Assembly (NCBI GenBank): GCA_900299295.1
Contig: OMJH01000122.1
Coordinates: 1-45,932 of the forward strand
DNA: 45,932 nt
Reading direction: 5' to 3'
Source of the DNA: Bacteroidota bacterium
GTDB lineage: Bacteria; Bacteroidota; Bacteroidia; B-17B0; Aurantibacillaceae
Position numbers and translations under genes: made by a program. The notes below the pieces were generated by a model that saw only the letters and a program-made list of their open reading frames with translations, did no database searches and was not told where the DNA came from. Position 1 is the stretch's first letter; every line of letters begins with the position of its first letter. Below, piece after piece: positions 8,969 through 17,828 of this stretch.

Positions 8969-10027
8969 ATGGCTAAAAAAAAGAAATCAGGATTGCTTAA
9001 AAAGATTTTTGTTTGGTTGTTTTTCCTGATTTTATTCGGCGGCGGATTTTTTGCGTGGAAATTTATTTTTCGCAGCAACATCATCTTTAACGAAAAAAAT
9101 GAATCCTTTCTTTATATTCCAAAAAACACTGACTTTGATGGTTTGATTAAAATTCTCGAAGAAAAAAATTTTGTACACGATATTACATCCTTTTCATGGT
9201 ATGCCCAACGTCTACATCTTCAAGATTGTATTCACCCCGGAAAATACCGGCTTACCAAAGGCATGAGTAACCGACAATTCATAAAAATGCTAAAACAAGG
9301 GAAAGAAGAAAAAGTAAGTCTTACAATTAATTATACCATACGAACATTGCCGCAGCTTTACGAAAAATTATGCGGTAAATTTAATATCAACGAAACCGCC
9401 ATTTCTTCCTTTACCCAAAATGAGGAATTGTTGGAAAAAAAATTTGACGTTAATCCAAATACGCTCGCCACAATAATTCATCCCGGTAAATATGAATTGT
9501 CATGGGCTACTGAAATTGAAGATTTTTTTGACTTCATGTTTCAAATTGATTCTGCATTTTGGAACAGTGAGAAAAAGGTAAAACTCAAGAAATTTTCATT
9601 GGATAAAGGCCAAGTTTTGACCTTGGCTTCAATTGTTTATTGCGAATCGAACATTGAAAGTGAGCAAAGAAAAATAGCTGGTGTTTACATGAATCGTTTA
9701 AAAGAAAATATGCTGCTTCAAGCGGACCCTACAGTAATTTATGCACTTAATGATTTTTCAATTCAGCGATTAAGTTTTAACGATCTTAAAGTTGACTCGC
9801 CTTATAACACCTACAAATACAAGGGTCTTCCGCCCGGCCCTGTGAGTTTTCCCAGTGAGATTTCGATTTTATCGGTTTTGAATTATGAAAAGAGTAATTA
9901 CCTGTATTTTTGTGCTAAGCCTGAGTTGAACGGTTATTCAAATTTCAGTTCAACCTATGAGCAGCACCTTCAATATGCTGAAATGTATAGAAAGGCCTTG
10001 AATAAAAGAGGAATAAGACGAAATTGA
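8969..10027 (+). CDS. mltG: Endolytic murein transglycosylase MltG (YceG family)
   Basis: It cleaves nascent glycan strands in the periplasm and is thought to set strand length. The 352 aa protein has a Lys-rich N-terminus and one membrane helix (about 11-33), then the YceG-like domain. The catalytic region reads ASIVYCESNIESEQRKIAGV, with Glu226 at the position of the catalytic glutamate of E. coli MltG. It is followed by YMNRLKENMLLQADPTVIYA, which closely matches the family pattern. The usual IVEKE is IVYCE here, so the first Glu is replaced by Tyr while the catalytic one is kept. It is the last gene of the dapF operon and converges on the ABC exporter gene with only 11 bases between. Confidence 0.94.
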   Translation: MAKKKKSGLLKKIFVWLFFLILFGGGFFAWKFIFRSNIIFNEKNESFLYIPKNTDFDGLIKILEEKNFVHDITSFSWYAQRLHLQDCIHPGKYRLTKGMSNRQFIKMLKQGKEEKVSLTINYTIRTLPQLYEKLCGKFNINETAISSFTQNEELLEKKFDVNPNTLATIIHPGKYELSWATEIEDFFDFMFQIDSAFWNSEKKVKLKKFSLDKGQVLTLASIVYCESNIESEQRKIAGVYMNRLKENMLLQADPTVIYALNDFSIQRLSFNDLKVDSPYNTYKYKGLPPGPVSFPSEISILSVLNYEKSNYLYFCAKPELNGYSNFSSTYEQHLQYAEMYRKALNKRGIRRN

Positions 10028-10038
10028 GTTATAACTAA

Positions 10039-11865
10039 TCAGGATTGGTTGATCTCATACTGAAGCTTGCAAAGGCTTTTGTATAATCCATCCTTAATTG
10101 AAATGAGTTCTTCGTGAGTACCGGTTTCCTTTACACACCCATGATCAAGAACAATTATTTTATCGGCGTTACGGATGGTCGACAGCCTGTGGGCAATTAC
10201 TATTGATGTACGCCCTTGCATCAGGTTATCCAATGCTTCCTGAACTATTTTTTCTGATTCAGAATCGAGTGAGGAGGTCGCTTCATCCAAAATGAGAATG
10301 GATGGATTTTTTAGAACCGCACGGGCAATCGCTATGCGTTGACGTTGTCCGCCGGAGAGCTGAATTCCTCGGTCCCCGACCAATGTATCAAATTGTTGAG
10401 GAAAGCTTTCGATAAATTGTATTGCGTTTGCTTTACGTGCGGCTTCAACAATTTCATCTGTGGTAGCTCCAGGTTTACCGTATTCGATATTTTCTTTTAT
10501 TGTTCCACTAAATAAAACCACGTCCTGAGGCACAATGGCCATATTTTGGCGCAATTCAGTTAAATCGAAAAGAGAAGATTCCTTTCCGTCAATTAATATT
10601 GTTCCGACTATTGGATCATAAAACCGAAGGATCAAGGCCGCAATTGTTGATTTCCCGGAACCGCTTGGACCTACTAATGCAATGGTTTGCCCTTTTTCTC
10701 CGGTAAAAGAAACCTCTTTCAAAACAGAAAAATCGGGTCGGGTGGGATAATAAAAAGATACGTTCCTGAATTCAACGATGCCATTTATGGGTTTAGGATT
10801 GATGTTTTCCGAAATGCGTATATCTTCCCCTGTTATATCTATTAATTCAAAAACACGTTCAGTAGCACCCATGGCGCGTTGAACCGCAGCAATTTGCTCG
10901 GGTAAACCACCGATACTGGCAGCCACAAACATTGACAGCATTAAAAACTTACCAAGCGAGTAAGGATCGATCCCTCCTTGCATCTTCAATAAAAATAAGC
11001 TCCAGATTATGTAAATAATACCGCCAAACAAACAGGTAATAATGAAAGTAAAAAATAAACCACGCAGAAATCCGTATCGGTAGGCAAATTGTCTGGTTAG
11101 GGTAATTAAGTTCAAGTACCTTTTTACTTCGTAATTTTCATTTGTAAATGATTTCACGTTCGCTATTCCGCTTATCGCTTCTCCGGCCGCTACATTCGAC
11201 TGGGCAATTTTATCTTGTAATTCTTTGGAAAACTTGCGAATTTTTCGGGCAAAGTATACGGTAATAAATGCAATCGGAGGTATAATAAATAAAAATTTAA
11301 GAGCTATTATTCCTTTCCCGTAATAAAAAAGGGCAGACGTGCCCCCTATTACAATAACCGACTGACGAATGAATTCAGCTACACTGATTGTAAAAGCTTC
11401 TCCAATAACATTGATATCGGCACTAATACGACTATTGAGTTCCGACGCATGACTTTTAGAGTAAAACCCCATCGGCAACTTCATCAAATTACTGAACAAT
11501 GCCGATCGCATGCCAAATAACATATTTTCTGCCACCTGGGTGAACATGATTACCCGCCCAAAAGAAAATACACCTTGAATTAATAAAATTCCGATTAAAA
11601 AAACCAATACCTTTTTCATTTCAACTTCAGCCTTTTCCGCCGAAAGAGAAGTATCTCCAAACAAACCTATTAATTCTCCACTTTTTACCGGAAAACCCAA
11701 GGCTACAGTGGCAGTTCCGGCAAGGAAAAATAAACCCAAAAAAAACTTCCACTTTGGAAGTATATAAGAAAAGAGACGGAAGGACTTTTTAAAATTTGAA
11801 ACAGTAAGTTTTGCTTTGGGAATTTCATCAATTTCGCCTGACCGTAATTTCCTTTGCTTTGCCAT
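10039..11865 (-). CDS. MsbA-like ABC exporter (fused permease and ATPase)
   Basis: This is a type I ABC exporter half-transporter, expected to work as a homodimer in the inner membrane. The 608 aa protein has an N-terminal permease with about six membrane helices (residues 40-320). An ATPase follows, with Walker A GPSGSGKST, Q-loop IVPQDVVLF, signature LSGGQRQRIAIARA, Walker B ILILDEATSSLDSESE and H-loop VIAHRLSTI. The family flips lipids (including lipid A core), peptides or drugs. MsbA is a reasonable guess given the envelope-rich neighbourhood, but substrate cannot be determined from these motifs. The start at 11865 follows a TAnnTTTG element by about 16 bases. It is divergent from rpmH. 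Confidence 0.9.
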   Translation of the reverse strand: MAKQRKLRSGEIDEIPKAKLTVSNFKKSFRLFSYILPKWKFFLGLFFLAGTATVALGFPVKSGELIGLFGDTSLSAEKAEVEMKKVLVFLIGILLIQGVFSFGRVIMFTQVAENMLFGMRSALFSNLMKLPMGFYSKSHASELNSRISADINVIGEAFTISVAEFIRQSVIVIGGTSALFYYGKGIIALKFLFIIPPIAFITVYFARKIRKFSKELQDKIAQSNVAAGEAISGIANVKSFTNENYEVKRYLNLITLTRQFAYRYGFLRGLFFTFIITCLFGGIIYIIWSLFLLKMQGGIDPYSLGKFLMLSMFVAASIGGLPEQIAAVQRAMGATERVFELIDITGEDIRISENINPKPINGIVEFRNVSFYYPTRPDFSVLKEVSFTGEKGQTIALVGPSGSGKSTIAALILRFYDPIVGTILIDGKESSLFDLTELRQNMAIVPQDVVLFSGTIKENIEYGKPGATTDEIVEAARKANAIQFIESFPQQFDTLVGDRGIQLSGGQRQRIAIARAVLKNPSILILDEATSSLDSESEKIVQEALDNLMQGRTSIVIAHRLSTIRNADKIIVLDHGCVKETGTHEELISIKDGLYKSLCKLQYEINQS

Positions 11866-11881
11866 TTAGTGAATTTCATAG

Positions 11882-11889
11882 CAAAAGTA
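11882..11889 (-). promoter_or_regulatory. Putative -7 element of the ABC exporter gene
   Basis: On the minus strand this reads TACTTTTG, matching TAnnTTTG, 16 bases before the ATG. It implies a leader of only about 10 bases. No good -33 box. Confidence 0.42.
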
Positions 11890-11942
11890 CGCCTTTAAAG
11901 CACTATTAAACCCCAAAACACTATTTATTTAATCAGATAAAT

Positions 11943-11972
11943 TTTGCGAATTATTAAAAATATGTATATTTG
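11943..11972 (+). promoter_or_regulatory. Full Bacteroidota-type promoter of rpmH
   Basis: TTTG (11943-11946) is followed after 18 bases by TATATTTG (11965-11972), a near-ideal TTTG-N19-TAnnTTTG promoter. Predicted start of transcription is near 11978, giving a leader of about 20 bases. Confidence 0.7.
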
Positions 11973-11998
11973 CTGCCCGAAATTTAAAGGCACGAAAA

Positions 11999-12157
11999 AT
12001 GAAACGGACTTTTCAACCATCTCAGCGTAAAAGAAGAAACAAGCATGGCTTTCGCAAGCGTATGGCTTCTCCAAATGGAAGGCGTGTATTGGCTGCCCGT
12101 CGTAAGCGCGGAAGAAAAGCACTTACAGTTTCATCTGCAAAACTTCATAAACACTAA
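11999..12157 (+). CDS. rpmH: 50S ribosomal protein L34
   Basis: This short reading frame encodes 52 residues, starting [20 protein letters not shown] and ending in SSAKLHKH. It is very basic and carries the L34 hallmark KRTFQPS...RxRKHGFRxRM followed by [20 protein letters not shown]34 is a small structural protein of the large ribosomal subunit. It has its own promoter and a strong terminator, so it forms a single-gene unit. It is not followed by rnpA or yidC, the arrangement found at the origin in many other bacteria. Its short length makes it easy to miss with ORF length cut-offs. Confidence 0.96.
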   Translation: MKRTFQPSQRKRRNKHGFRKRMASPNGRRVLAARRKRGRKALTVSSAKLHKH

Positions 12158-12180
12158 AATTATTATATCCCTATTTGGAT

Positions 12181-12214
12181 AAACCCGACAACCAAGCGTG
12201 TCGGGTTTTTTGTT
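12181..12214 (+). terminator. Rho-independent terminator of rpmH
   Basis: The stem AAACCCGACA/TGTCGGGTTT with an 8-base loop is followed by a T-rich run (TTTTTTGTTT). It lies about 25 bases after the rpmH stop. Confidence 0.9.
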
Positions 12215-12295
12215 TCAAATAACACATCCAAACCTGACTAAATATGAAATGCATCAAAGGGAAGGAAAAATTTAACATTGTTGGAGTCAGTCAAG

Positions 12296-12326
12296 TTTGA
12301 TTGAATAATTATTTTTATTAATTTCG
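12296..12326 (+). promoter_or_regulatory. Putative promoter of the porP gene
   Basis: TTTG (12296-12299) is separated by 19 bases from TAATTTCG (12319-12326), one mismatch from TAnnTTTG. Transcription would start near 12333, giving a leader of about 40 bases. Confidence 0.58.
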
Positions 12327-12371
12327 TGCCGTTCATGAAAGTATAAAACCGAAGAATTTAAACTTTTAACC

Positions 12372-13397
12372 ATGAAAAAAAATTTTCTTAACCAACTTTT
12401 AGTTGCTTTTGTAATTACGCTTTCATTATCGATGCGTGCGCAACAAGACCCACAATTCACTCAGTTCATGCACTCGCGTCTAATTTATAACCCAGCCTAC
12501 GCAGGAACAAACCAGAGTATTTGCGTTAATACTTTGTATCGTCAGCAGTGGGTTTCGTTTCCGGGTGCTCCAAAAACCGGTTTACTCAGCTTTGATATGT
12601 ATAGTCAGGCATTAGGAGGAATCGGTTTTGGGCTAAATATAATGAATGACCAATTGGGAGCTGATAAAACATGGTTTGCACGAGGGGCTTTTGCTAAACA
12701 TTTTCAAATGGGAGCCGATGGAAACAGCATTTTATCAATAGGAATTGATGCGGGTATTCTTCAAAAGCAAATAAACGGTGTATGGATCGCTCCTCAAACC
12801 TTAAATGACCCAAATATTCCCAATAACCCAACAGGCCAGTTACAAGGTGGTACAGGAGCCCCAAATCTGAACAAACTTGTACCTGATTTTGGATTTGGCG
12901 TTTACTACACTGTTCCTAACAAAATGTATGTAGGATTTTCAGCATCGCATTTAACCGGTGCAACACTACAAGGAGCTAGCGGTACCGGTAATACAAACCT
13001 TGCCTACGATTTACAATTCAGAATGGCGCGCCACTATTACCTGGTTGGCGGCTATACATTTGTTTTCAGCAATCCAGATCATGCCCTTACTCCAAATATC
13101 AAAGTAAAAAATGATGGAGCAGTTACTCAAGTTGATGTTAATTTAACCTACGAGTTAAAAAGAATGTTCTGGTTAGGGGCTAGCTGGAGAATGCAGGACG
13201 CTATTGCACCCATGTTAGGTTTTCGTCAAGACTTTGGAAAGAATGGAACATTGAAGGTCGGTTATTCCTACGATGTAACTACCTCCCCTATTAAAGGTTA
13301 TAGTAGTGGAACGCATGAAATATTTATTAACTATTGTTTCAAAGTTGTAAAACCTGTTATAAAAACAATACATGAAAATGACCGAGTATTGGATTAA
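12372..13397 (+). CDS. porP: PorP/SprF-family type IX secretion outer-membrane protein
   Basis: It is predicted to be a beta-barrel outer-membrane protein of the type IX secretion and gliding machinery. The 341 aa protein has a signal peptide ending at SMRAQ (about residue 24). The family start pattern QDPQFTQFMHSRLIYNPAYA comes directly after, followed by repeated amphipathic strands with Gly-aromatic patterns such as GIGFGLNIMNDQLGADKTWF and FGFGVYYTVPNKMYVGFSA. It lies about 140 bases upstream of gldK, as porP does before porKLMN in Porphyromonas. Many Bacteroidota have several SprF/PorP paralogues, each paired with different cargo; the position here suggests the core PorP, but that is inference. 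Confidence 0.93.
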   Translation: MKKNFLNQLLVAFVITLSLSMRAQQDPQFTQFMHSRLIYNPAYAGTNQSICVNTLYRQQWVSFPGAPKTGLLSFDMYSQALGGIGFGLNIMNDQLGADKTWFARGAFAKHFQMGADGNSILSIGIDAGILQKQINGVWIAPQTLNDPNIPNNPTGQLQGGTGAPNLNKLVPDFGFGVYYTVPNKMYVGFSASHLTGATLQGASGTGNTNLAYDLQFRMARHYYLVGGYTFVFSNPDHALTPNIKVKNDGAVTQVDVNLTYELKRMFWLGASWRMQDAIAPMLGFRQDFGKNGTLKVGYSYDVTTSPIKGYSSGTHEIFINYCFKVVKPVIKTIHENDRVLD

Positions 13398-13483
13398 TTG
13401 TTAAAAATGTTAATTATCCTAACCTACATTCAATTTTCAAGTAAAAGTTCCTTGTTAAAGTAAAATTGTTAATAAAATGTTTA

Positions 13484-13491
13484 TAAGTTTG
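13484..13491 (+). promoter_or_regulatory. Putative -7 element before gldK
   Basis: TAAGTTTG is an exact TAnnTTTG. It lies inside the 5' extension of the gldK reading frame, so transcription would begin near 13497 and translation must start at the later ATG at 13540. No exact -33 box. Confidence 0.5.
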
Positions 13492-13539
13492 CGCTCCAGT
13501 AGCTCTAATACAAATTATAAAATTAAAAAGTCTTCCATT

Positions 13540-15159
13540 ATGAATCGAATAGCCATACTTGCAATTGTTGCATTGGTCTTAAGTTCATGTAATGAGTCAA
13601 CAGGTGAACTTGTGGGTGTTAAAGGGCGTGAGCCATGGTTTCAGCCGGATCCTTTTGGGACATTATATGTGCCGATGGGAAGTTACCATATGGGCCCAAG
13701 TGATGAACAGGTAATGAATTCGCATTCTGAAAAATCAAGAATGGTATCCGTTCAGGCTTTTTATATTGATGAAACGGAAATTTCGAATAATGAATATCGC
13801 CAGTTTGTTTATTATGTTCGTGATTCTTTGGCAAGAACGCTATTGGCTCAAAATGGTCCTGTTCCTGAAGATTACCAGATTTCCATTGATGATTACAGAG
13901 ACATGTTTCCTTGGTATAAAGGAGATCCTGATGCTGCACCTGCTGTTCCGGTTCAGGGATACTATCTTAATTGGGATGAAAAAATTAAATGGGACAGTGA
14001 TGATCCCGACTACCAGCTTGCTCTCAATCCGCTTTATTTACCGGTTTTTGAACGCTATTATAATCGTAAAGAAATAGACTCAAGAAAGTTAAACTTTCTG
14101 TACTATAGAATTGACATCCGTAAAGCCGCTCAAAAAGTTAATCGCTTTATTCCGCTTAAATCGACAGATGGCCCGCTATGGGACAAGGATCATGCCTATA
14201 AAACGGCTGATTATATCAATGGTTTGACTTTGAATGATATGTCTACCGCAATTACCGATCCACAAACAGGAAATACGAAATTGTTCGAAAAAACAAAAAA
14301 TGGTGAAAATGTTAGCGACTCGCAGTTAGATCCAGGTTCAAAAGATCCAAAAAATTTAGGTTGGTATAATGTTACCTCCGTTGATGTATTACCGAACGGA
14401 CAATTATCGCCACCAACTGTTAAAAAAGGTTTCGATCGTAGTGTATTTATTATTAAGGATGTTATTAATGTTTATCCGGATACGCTGGCGTGGGTGCATG
14501 ATTACACTTATTCCTACAATGAGCCAATGGCGAACATGTATTTCTGGCATCCGGCTTATGATGATTATCCGGTAGTCGGAATTTCCTGGAAACAAGCGCG
14601 TGCTTTCTGCGTTTGGCGTTCGTTCCTTCTTAATAATTTTTTAATGACGAATGGAATGTCCATCGTAAATGACTTCCGTCTCCCTACTGAGTCAGAATGG
14701 GAATATGCGGCACGCGGTGGTAATGATTTATCCCCTTATCCATGGGGTGGTCCTTACATTCGAAACGCACGAGGATGTTTCCTGGGTAACTTCAAACCAT
14801 TGCGTGGATCCTACATCGACGATGGCGGGTTCCATACAGTACATATTTTCTCCTATAATCCAAACGACTTCGGGTTATATTGCATGGCCGGAAACGCGTC
14901 TGAATGGACCAGCAATGCTTATGATGAGTCAGCATATGATTTTCAACACGATTTAAATCCTGACTACGTTTACGAAGCTCAAGACAATGACCCAATTTCA
15001 ATGAAAAGAAAAGTTATTCGCGGAGGTTCATGGAAAGATGTTGGATATTATTTAGAAACATCCGCAAGAACTTATGAGTATCAAGACACTTCAAAATGCT
15101 ATATAGGTTTCCGCTGTGTAATGACCTATCTTGGCCGCGCCAAAGGCGATGATATTTAG
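13540..15159 (+). CDS. gldK: GldK/PorK, T9SS ring lipoprotein
   Basis: With GldN it forms the periplasmic ring of the type IX secretion system under the outer membrane. I place the start at 13540 (539 aa) because it gives a clean lipoprotein signal, MNRIAILAIVALVLSSCNES (lipobox Cys18). An in-frame ATG at 13477 would add 21 polar residues and precede the likely promoter. The protein has the formylglycine-generating-enzyme/sulfatase-modifying fold seen in all GldK: MGPSDEQ and IDETEISNNEYRQFVYY near the start, then DFRLPTESEWEYAARGG, AGNASEWTSNAYDESA, KVIRGGSWKD and YIGFRCV at the C-terminus. It is the first gene of gldKLMN, and all four genes follow without intervening terminators. Confidence 0.96.
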   Translation: MNRIAILAIVALVLSSCNESTGELVGVKGREPWFQPDPFGTLYVPMGSYHMGPSDEQVMNSHSEKSRMVSVQAFYIDETEISNNEYRQFVYYVRDSLARTLLAQNGPVPEDYQISIDDYRDMFPWYKGDPDAAPAVPVQGYYLNWDEKIKWDSDDPDYQLALNPLYLPVFERYYNRKEIDSRKLNFLYYRIDIRKAAQKVNRFIPLKSTDGPLWDKDHAYKTADYINGLTLNDMSTAITDPQTGNTKLFEKTKNGENVSDSQLDPGSKDPKNLGWYNVTSVDVLPNGQLSPPTVKKGFDRSVFIIKDVINVYPDTLAWVHDYTYSYNEPMANMYFWHPAYDDYPVVGISWKQARAFCVWRSFLLNNFLMTNGMSIVNDFRLPTESEWEYAARGGNDLSPYPWGGPYIRNARGCFLGNFKPLRGSYIDDGGFHTVHIFSYNPNDFGLYCMAGNASEWTSNAYDESAYDFQHDLNPDYVYEAQDNDPISMKRKVIRGGSWKDVGYYLETSARTYEYQDTSKCYIGFRCVMTYLGRAKGDDI

Positions 15160-15214
15160 CATTAATCCGTAAAAACCAAAACAACCAAATAAAAACCAAA
15201 AAAAAGAAAAAGCC

Positions 15215-16012
15215 ATGAGCCACAAATTGCCAAAAGTACGAGGATTCAAAAGATTTCTTCACCTTGCATCCTGTCTGGGAGCGTCAGTAGTAATCATTGG
15301 TGCCTTGTTTAAAATTATGCACTGGCCCGGTGCGTCAGTTGCGTTAATTGGCGGATTAGGAACTGAAGCATTTTTATTCGCTTTGTTTGCCTACGACATC
15401 CCGCACGAAGAAGTTGACTGGACATTAGCTTATCCTGTTTTAGGTGGTATGAGTCATACCGAAGAAGATAAACCGGAAAGCATCGAGAATTTGGCAGAAA
15501 AGTTTCATAATGCAGGTATTGATAACGCATTAATTGAAAATTTAAGTACAGGCATGCAAACACTAAGTTCCAATGCGTCGAAAATTGCTGACATGTCGGA
15601 AGCACACAGTGCAACCAGTGGCTACGTAAAAAGTCTAAATGATGCTACCGGAAATGTGAATAAACTTTCTGAATCTTACTCAAAAGCTTCAAATGCATTA
15701 ATGAGTTTAAGTATTGATGAAGAGACGAACAAAAATCTTGGAACTCAAATTGACATGGCTTCAAAAAATTTATCTGCCCTGAATGCAACGTATGAACTTC
15801 AAATCAAAAATTCAAAAGACTTCCTTGCATCTACCGGTAAATTCTATCAAGATATTTCAAGTTTGGTAGAAAATTTACATGGCTCTGTTAACGACACCAA
15901 AAAATATCGTGAAGAAATGGGTAATCTTACTCACAACCTAGCTGCGTTGAATAACATTTACGGCAATATGTTGTCCGCAATGAACTTCAACAAAGGAGTA
16001 AGTGGTAAATAA
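15215..16012 (+). CDS. gldL: GldL/PorL, T9SS and gliding motor subunit
   Basis: This is an inner-membrane protein that, with GldM, forms the proton-driven motor of type IX secretion and gliding. The 265 aa protein has two adjacent membrane helices (about 15-34 and 38-60) around the invariant turn LFKIMHWPGA. A glutamate (Glu51) in the second helix, GGLGTEAFLFALFAYD, is at the position of the membrane Glu implicated in proton coupling. The cytoplasmic C-terminal part is long, helical and Ser/Asn/Leu-rich, as is usual. It starts 55 bases after gldK and ends 45 bases before gldM, within the operon. Confidence 0.96.
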   Translation: MSHKLPKVRGFKRFLHLASCLGASVVIIGALFKIMHWPGASVALIGGLGTEAFLFALFAYDIPHEEVDWTLAYPVLGGMSHTEEDKPESIENLAEKFHNAGIDNALIENLSTGMQTLSSNASKIADMSEAHSATSGYVKSLNDATGNVNKLSESYSKASNALMSLSIDEETNKNLGTQIDMASKNLSALNATYELQIKNSKDFLASTGKFYQDISSLVENLHGSVNDTKKYREEMGNLTHNLAALNNIYGNMLSAMNFNKGVSGK

Positions 16013-16057
16013 TATTGGTCAGATAACAATTTTAAAAACTAATTAAAATTTTCAGAA

Positions 16058-17788
16058 ATGGCAGGTGGTAAAGAGACCCCCAGGCAGAAGATGATTGGCA
16101 TGATGTACCTCGTGTTAACCGCTCTTCTGGCTATGAACGTGTCCAAGGATATCCTGAACGGATTTATCATTGTAAATGAAAGTTTAGAGCGAACAAACTA
16201 TAACCTTTCTCAAAACACGCAACGACTTGAGAATGCCTTGGAAGAATCCAGTAAATCCAATCTGGCTGCTCAACCTTTCGTGCCCAAAGCACAGGAAGTA
16301 ATTAAAATTTCCAAAGAAACCTATGAATACATAGATAAACTCAAAAAGGAAATTGTGCAGATAACCGAAGAAAAGGGGAGCTATAAAGACTCCATATCCA
16401 GAGACATTGATCAAAAGAAAGGTTGGAGTATGTGGTATCTTGATAAAAAAGATAATTACGATATTCCTACTCATCATTTAATTGGAGACGATGAATCCAA
16501 TCCAATGGATGGACCAAGTTCTGCAAAAGAACTTCGAAAAAAACTTATGTCAATGCACGACCGTCTCATGTCGCTTTTTAAGGAAATGCAGGATCCCAAA
16601 AATCAGGCTACAAACCTGGCTCCTCAGGATTACGAGTCGATTATCAAGAAAATTGAAAGCATGACTCCTCATGATCCTGACCGACTGGTTGATGGTGTAA
16701 AAGAATCATGGGAAACTGAAAATTTTTATCACCTCCCGTTAGCGGCTGTAATTACCAATCTATCTAAAATTCAAGCTGACGTTAAAAACGTTGAAGCGGA
16801 ATGTATTCTCCAGATTTCTTCGGCACCGGGAAAACTAGCCTTTACTGCTAACAAATTAGCCGCTAAAGTCATTGCCCCTTCAAAATATGTTCAATCGGGT
16901 GATAAATATGTTGCAGACGTATTTTTAGCTGCATCCAGTGATGATTTTAAAAATCCGGAAATTATTTCCATTTTCAGGAATGCCAAGTATGACTCTGTAA
17001 GTAAAACATGTACGGGCTGTGAGGGAAATGATAATCTTTTACCCATTGATGCAAATGGTTTCGGTAGATTTGAGGCAGGTACCAGTGGTACAGGTGAACA
17101 AAAATGGGGAGGCGTAATTCGCTATAAAAACAAGAAAGGATCTTACGAATATTATCCTTTTGAAGAAATGTATAACGTTTCGCCCCCAAGCGTTTCTGTA
17201 CAAGCCGATGAGATGAATGTTTTTTATATTGGTGTTGATAACCCGATTACAATTAACGCCGCAGGTATTCCTCCCAGCGACTTAATTGTTTCAGCTAAGG
17301 GTGGTGGAATTACCTTAAGTCCGGGCAAAACCAAATCAAACTACATTGTGAAGGCAACAACGCCATGTGGTAAAGGCCAGGAAGCAGAAATTATTGTAAA
17401 TGGAAAAGCTAGACCTGATGGCACAAAACCTAAAGGTGGAGCCATGAAATTTCGTGTAAAAAGAATTCCTCAACCCTATGCGAGCGTTTCCGGTAAAAAA
17501 TCAGGAGATAAAATTTCCAAAATTGACTGCGCCTCTGCCAGCTTTATCAATGCCAAATTAGATAATTTTGACTTTAATGCTCCATTTAAAGTTGTTTCCT
17601 GGGAATTTTTGGGTGTAATTGGAGGCTCACCGAAGGTTTGCAGCGGATCTGGTAGTATGCTTTCTGATGAATGCAAAGGCTATTTGAAAAAAGCAGGTCC
17701 TGGGTCAAAATTATATTTTGATGTTCAAGCCGTTGGACCCGATGGTGTAAAACAATCTCTGCCAACATTAAGTTTAAAGGTGCAATAA
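16058..17788 (+). CDS. gldM: GldM/PorM, T9SS motor shaft protein
   Basis: GldM is anchored in the inner membrane by one helix that packs with GldL, and its long periplasmic part reaches the GldK/N ring. The 576 aa protein opens with the conserved pattern GKETPRQKMIGMMYLVLTAL, which includes the transmembrane helix (about 13-35). A helical domain follows, with coiled-coil-like stretches such as ETYEYIDKLKKEIVQITEEK, and then beta-rich domains ending at SLPTLSLKVQ. Length is slightly over the typical 510-520 aa. It lies between gldL and gldN, 40 bases before the latter. Confidence 0.96.
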   Translation: MAGGKETPRQKMIGMMYLVLTALLAMNVSKDILNGFIIVNESLERTNYNLSQNTQRLENALEESSKSNLAAQPFVPKAQEVIKISKETYEYIDKLKKEIVQITEEKGSYKDSISRDIDQKKGWSMWYLDKKDNYDIPTHHLIGDDESNPMDGPSSAKELRKKLMSMHDRLMSLFKEMQDPKNQATNLAPQDYESIIKKIESMTPHDPDRLVDGVKESWETENFYHLPLAAVITNLSKIQADVKNVEAECILQISSAPGKLAFTANKLAAKVIAPSKYVQSGDKYVADVFLAASSDDFKNPEIISIFRNAKYDSVSKTCTGCEGNDNLLPIDANGFGRFEAGTSGTGEQKWGGVIRYKNKKGSYEYYPFEEMYNVSPPSVSVQADEMNVFYIGVDNPITINAAGIPPSDLIVSAKGGGITLSPGKTKSNYIVKATTPCGKGQEAEIIVNGKARPDGTKPKGGAMKFRVKRIPQPYASVSGKKSGDKISKIDCASASFINAKLDNFDFNAPFKVVSWEFLGVIGGSPKVCSGSGSMLSDECKGYLKKAGPGSKLYFDVQAVGPDGVKQSLPTLSLKVQ

Positions 17789-17828
17789 GTTATATAGTAA
17801 GTTGTTTGTCTAATCTAAATAATTACCT

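Noticed and set aside
11925-12122. 65-codon minus-strand frame over rpmH
   Set aside because: It overlaps the L34 gene and its promoter on the other strand; L34 is the convincing product.
13477-13539. Earlier start for gldK
   Set aside because: It adds a polar 21-residue leader before a good lipoprotein signal and contains the likely -7 element.
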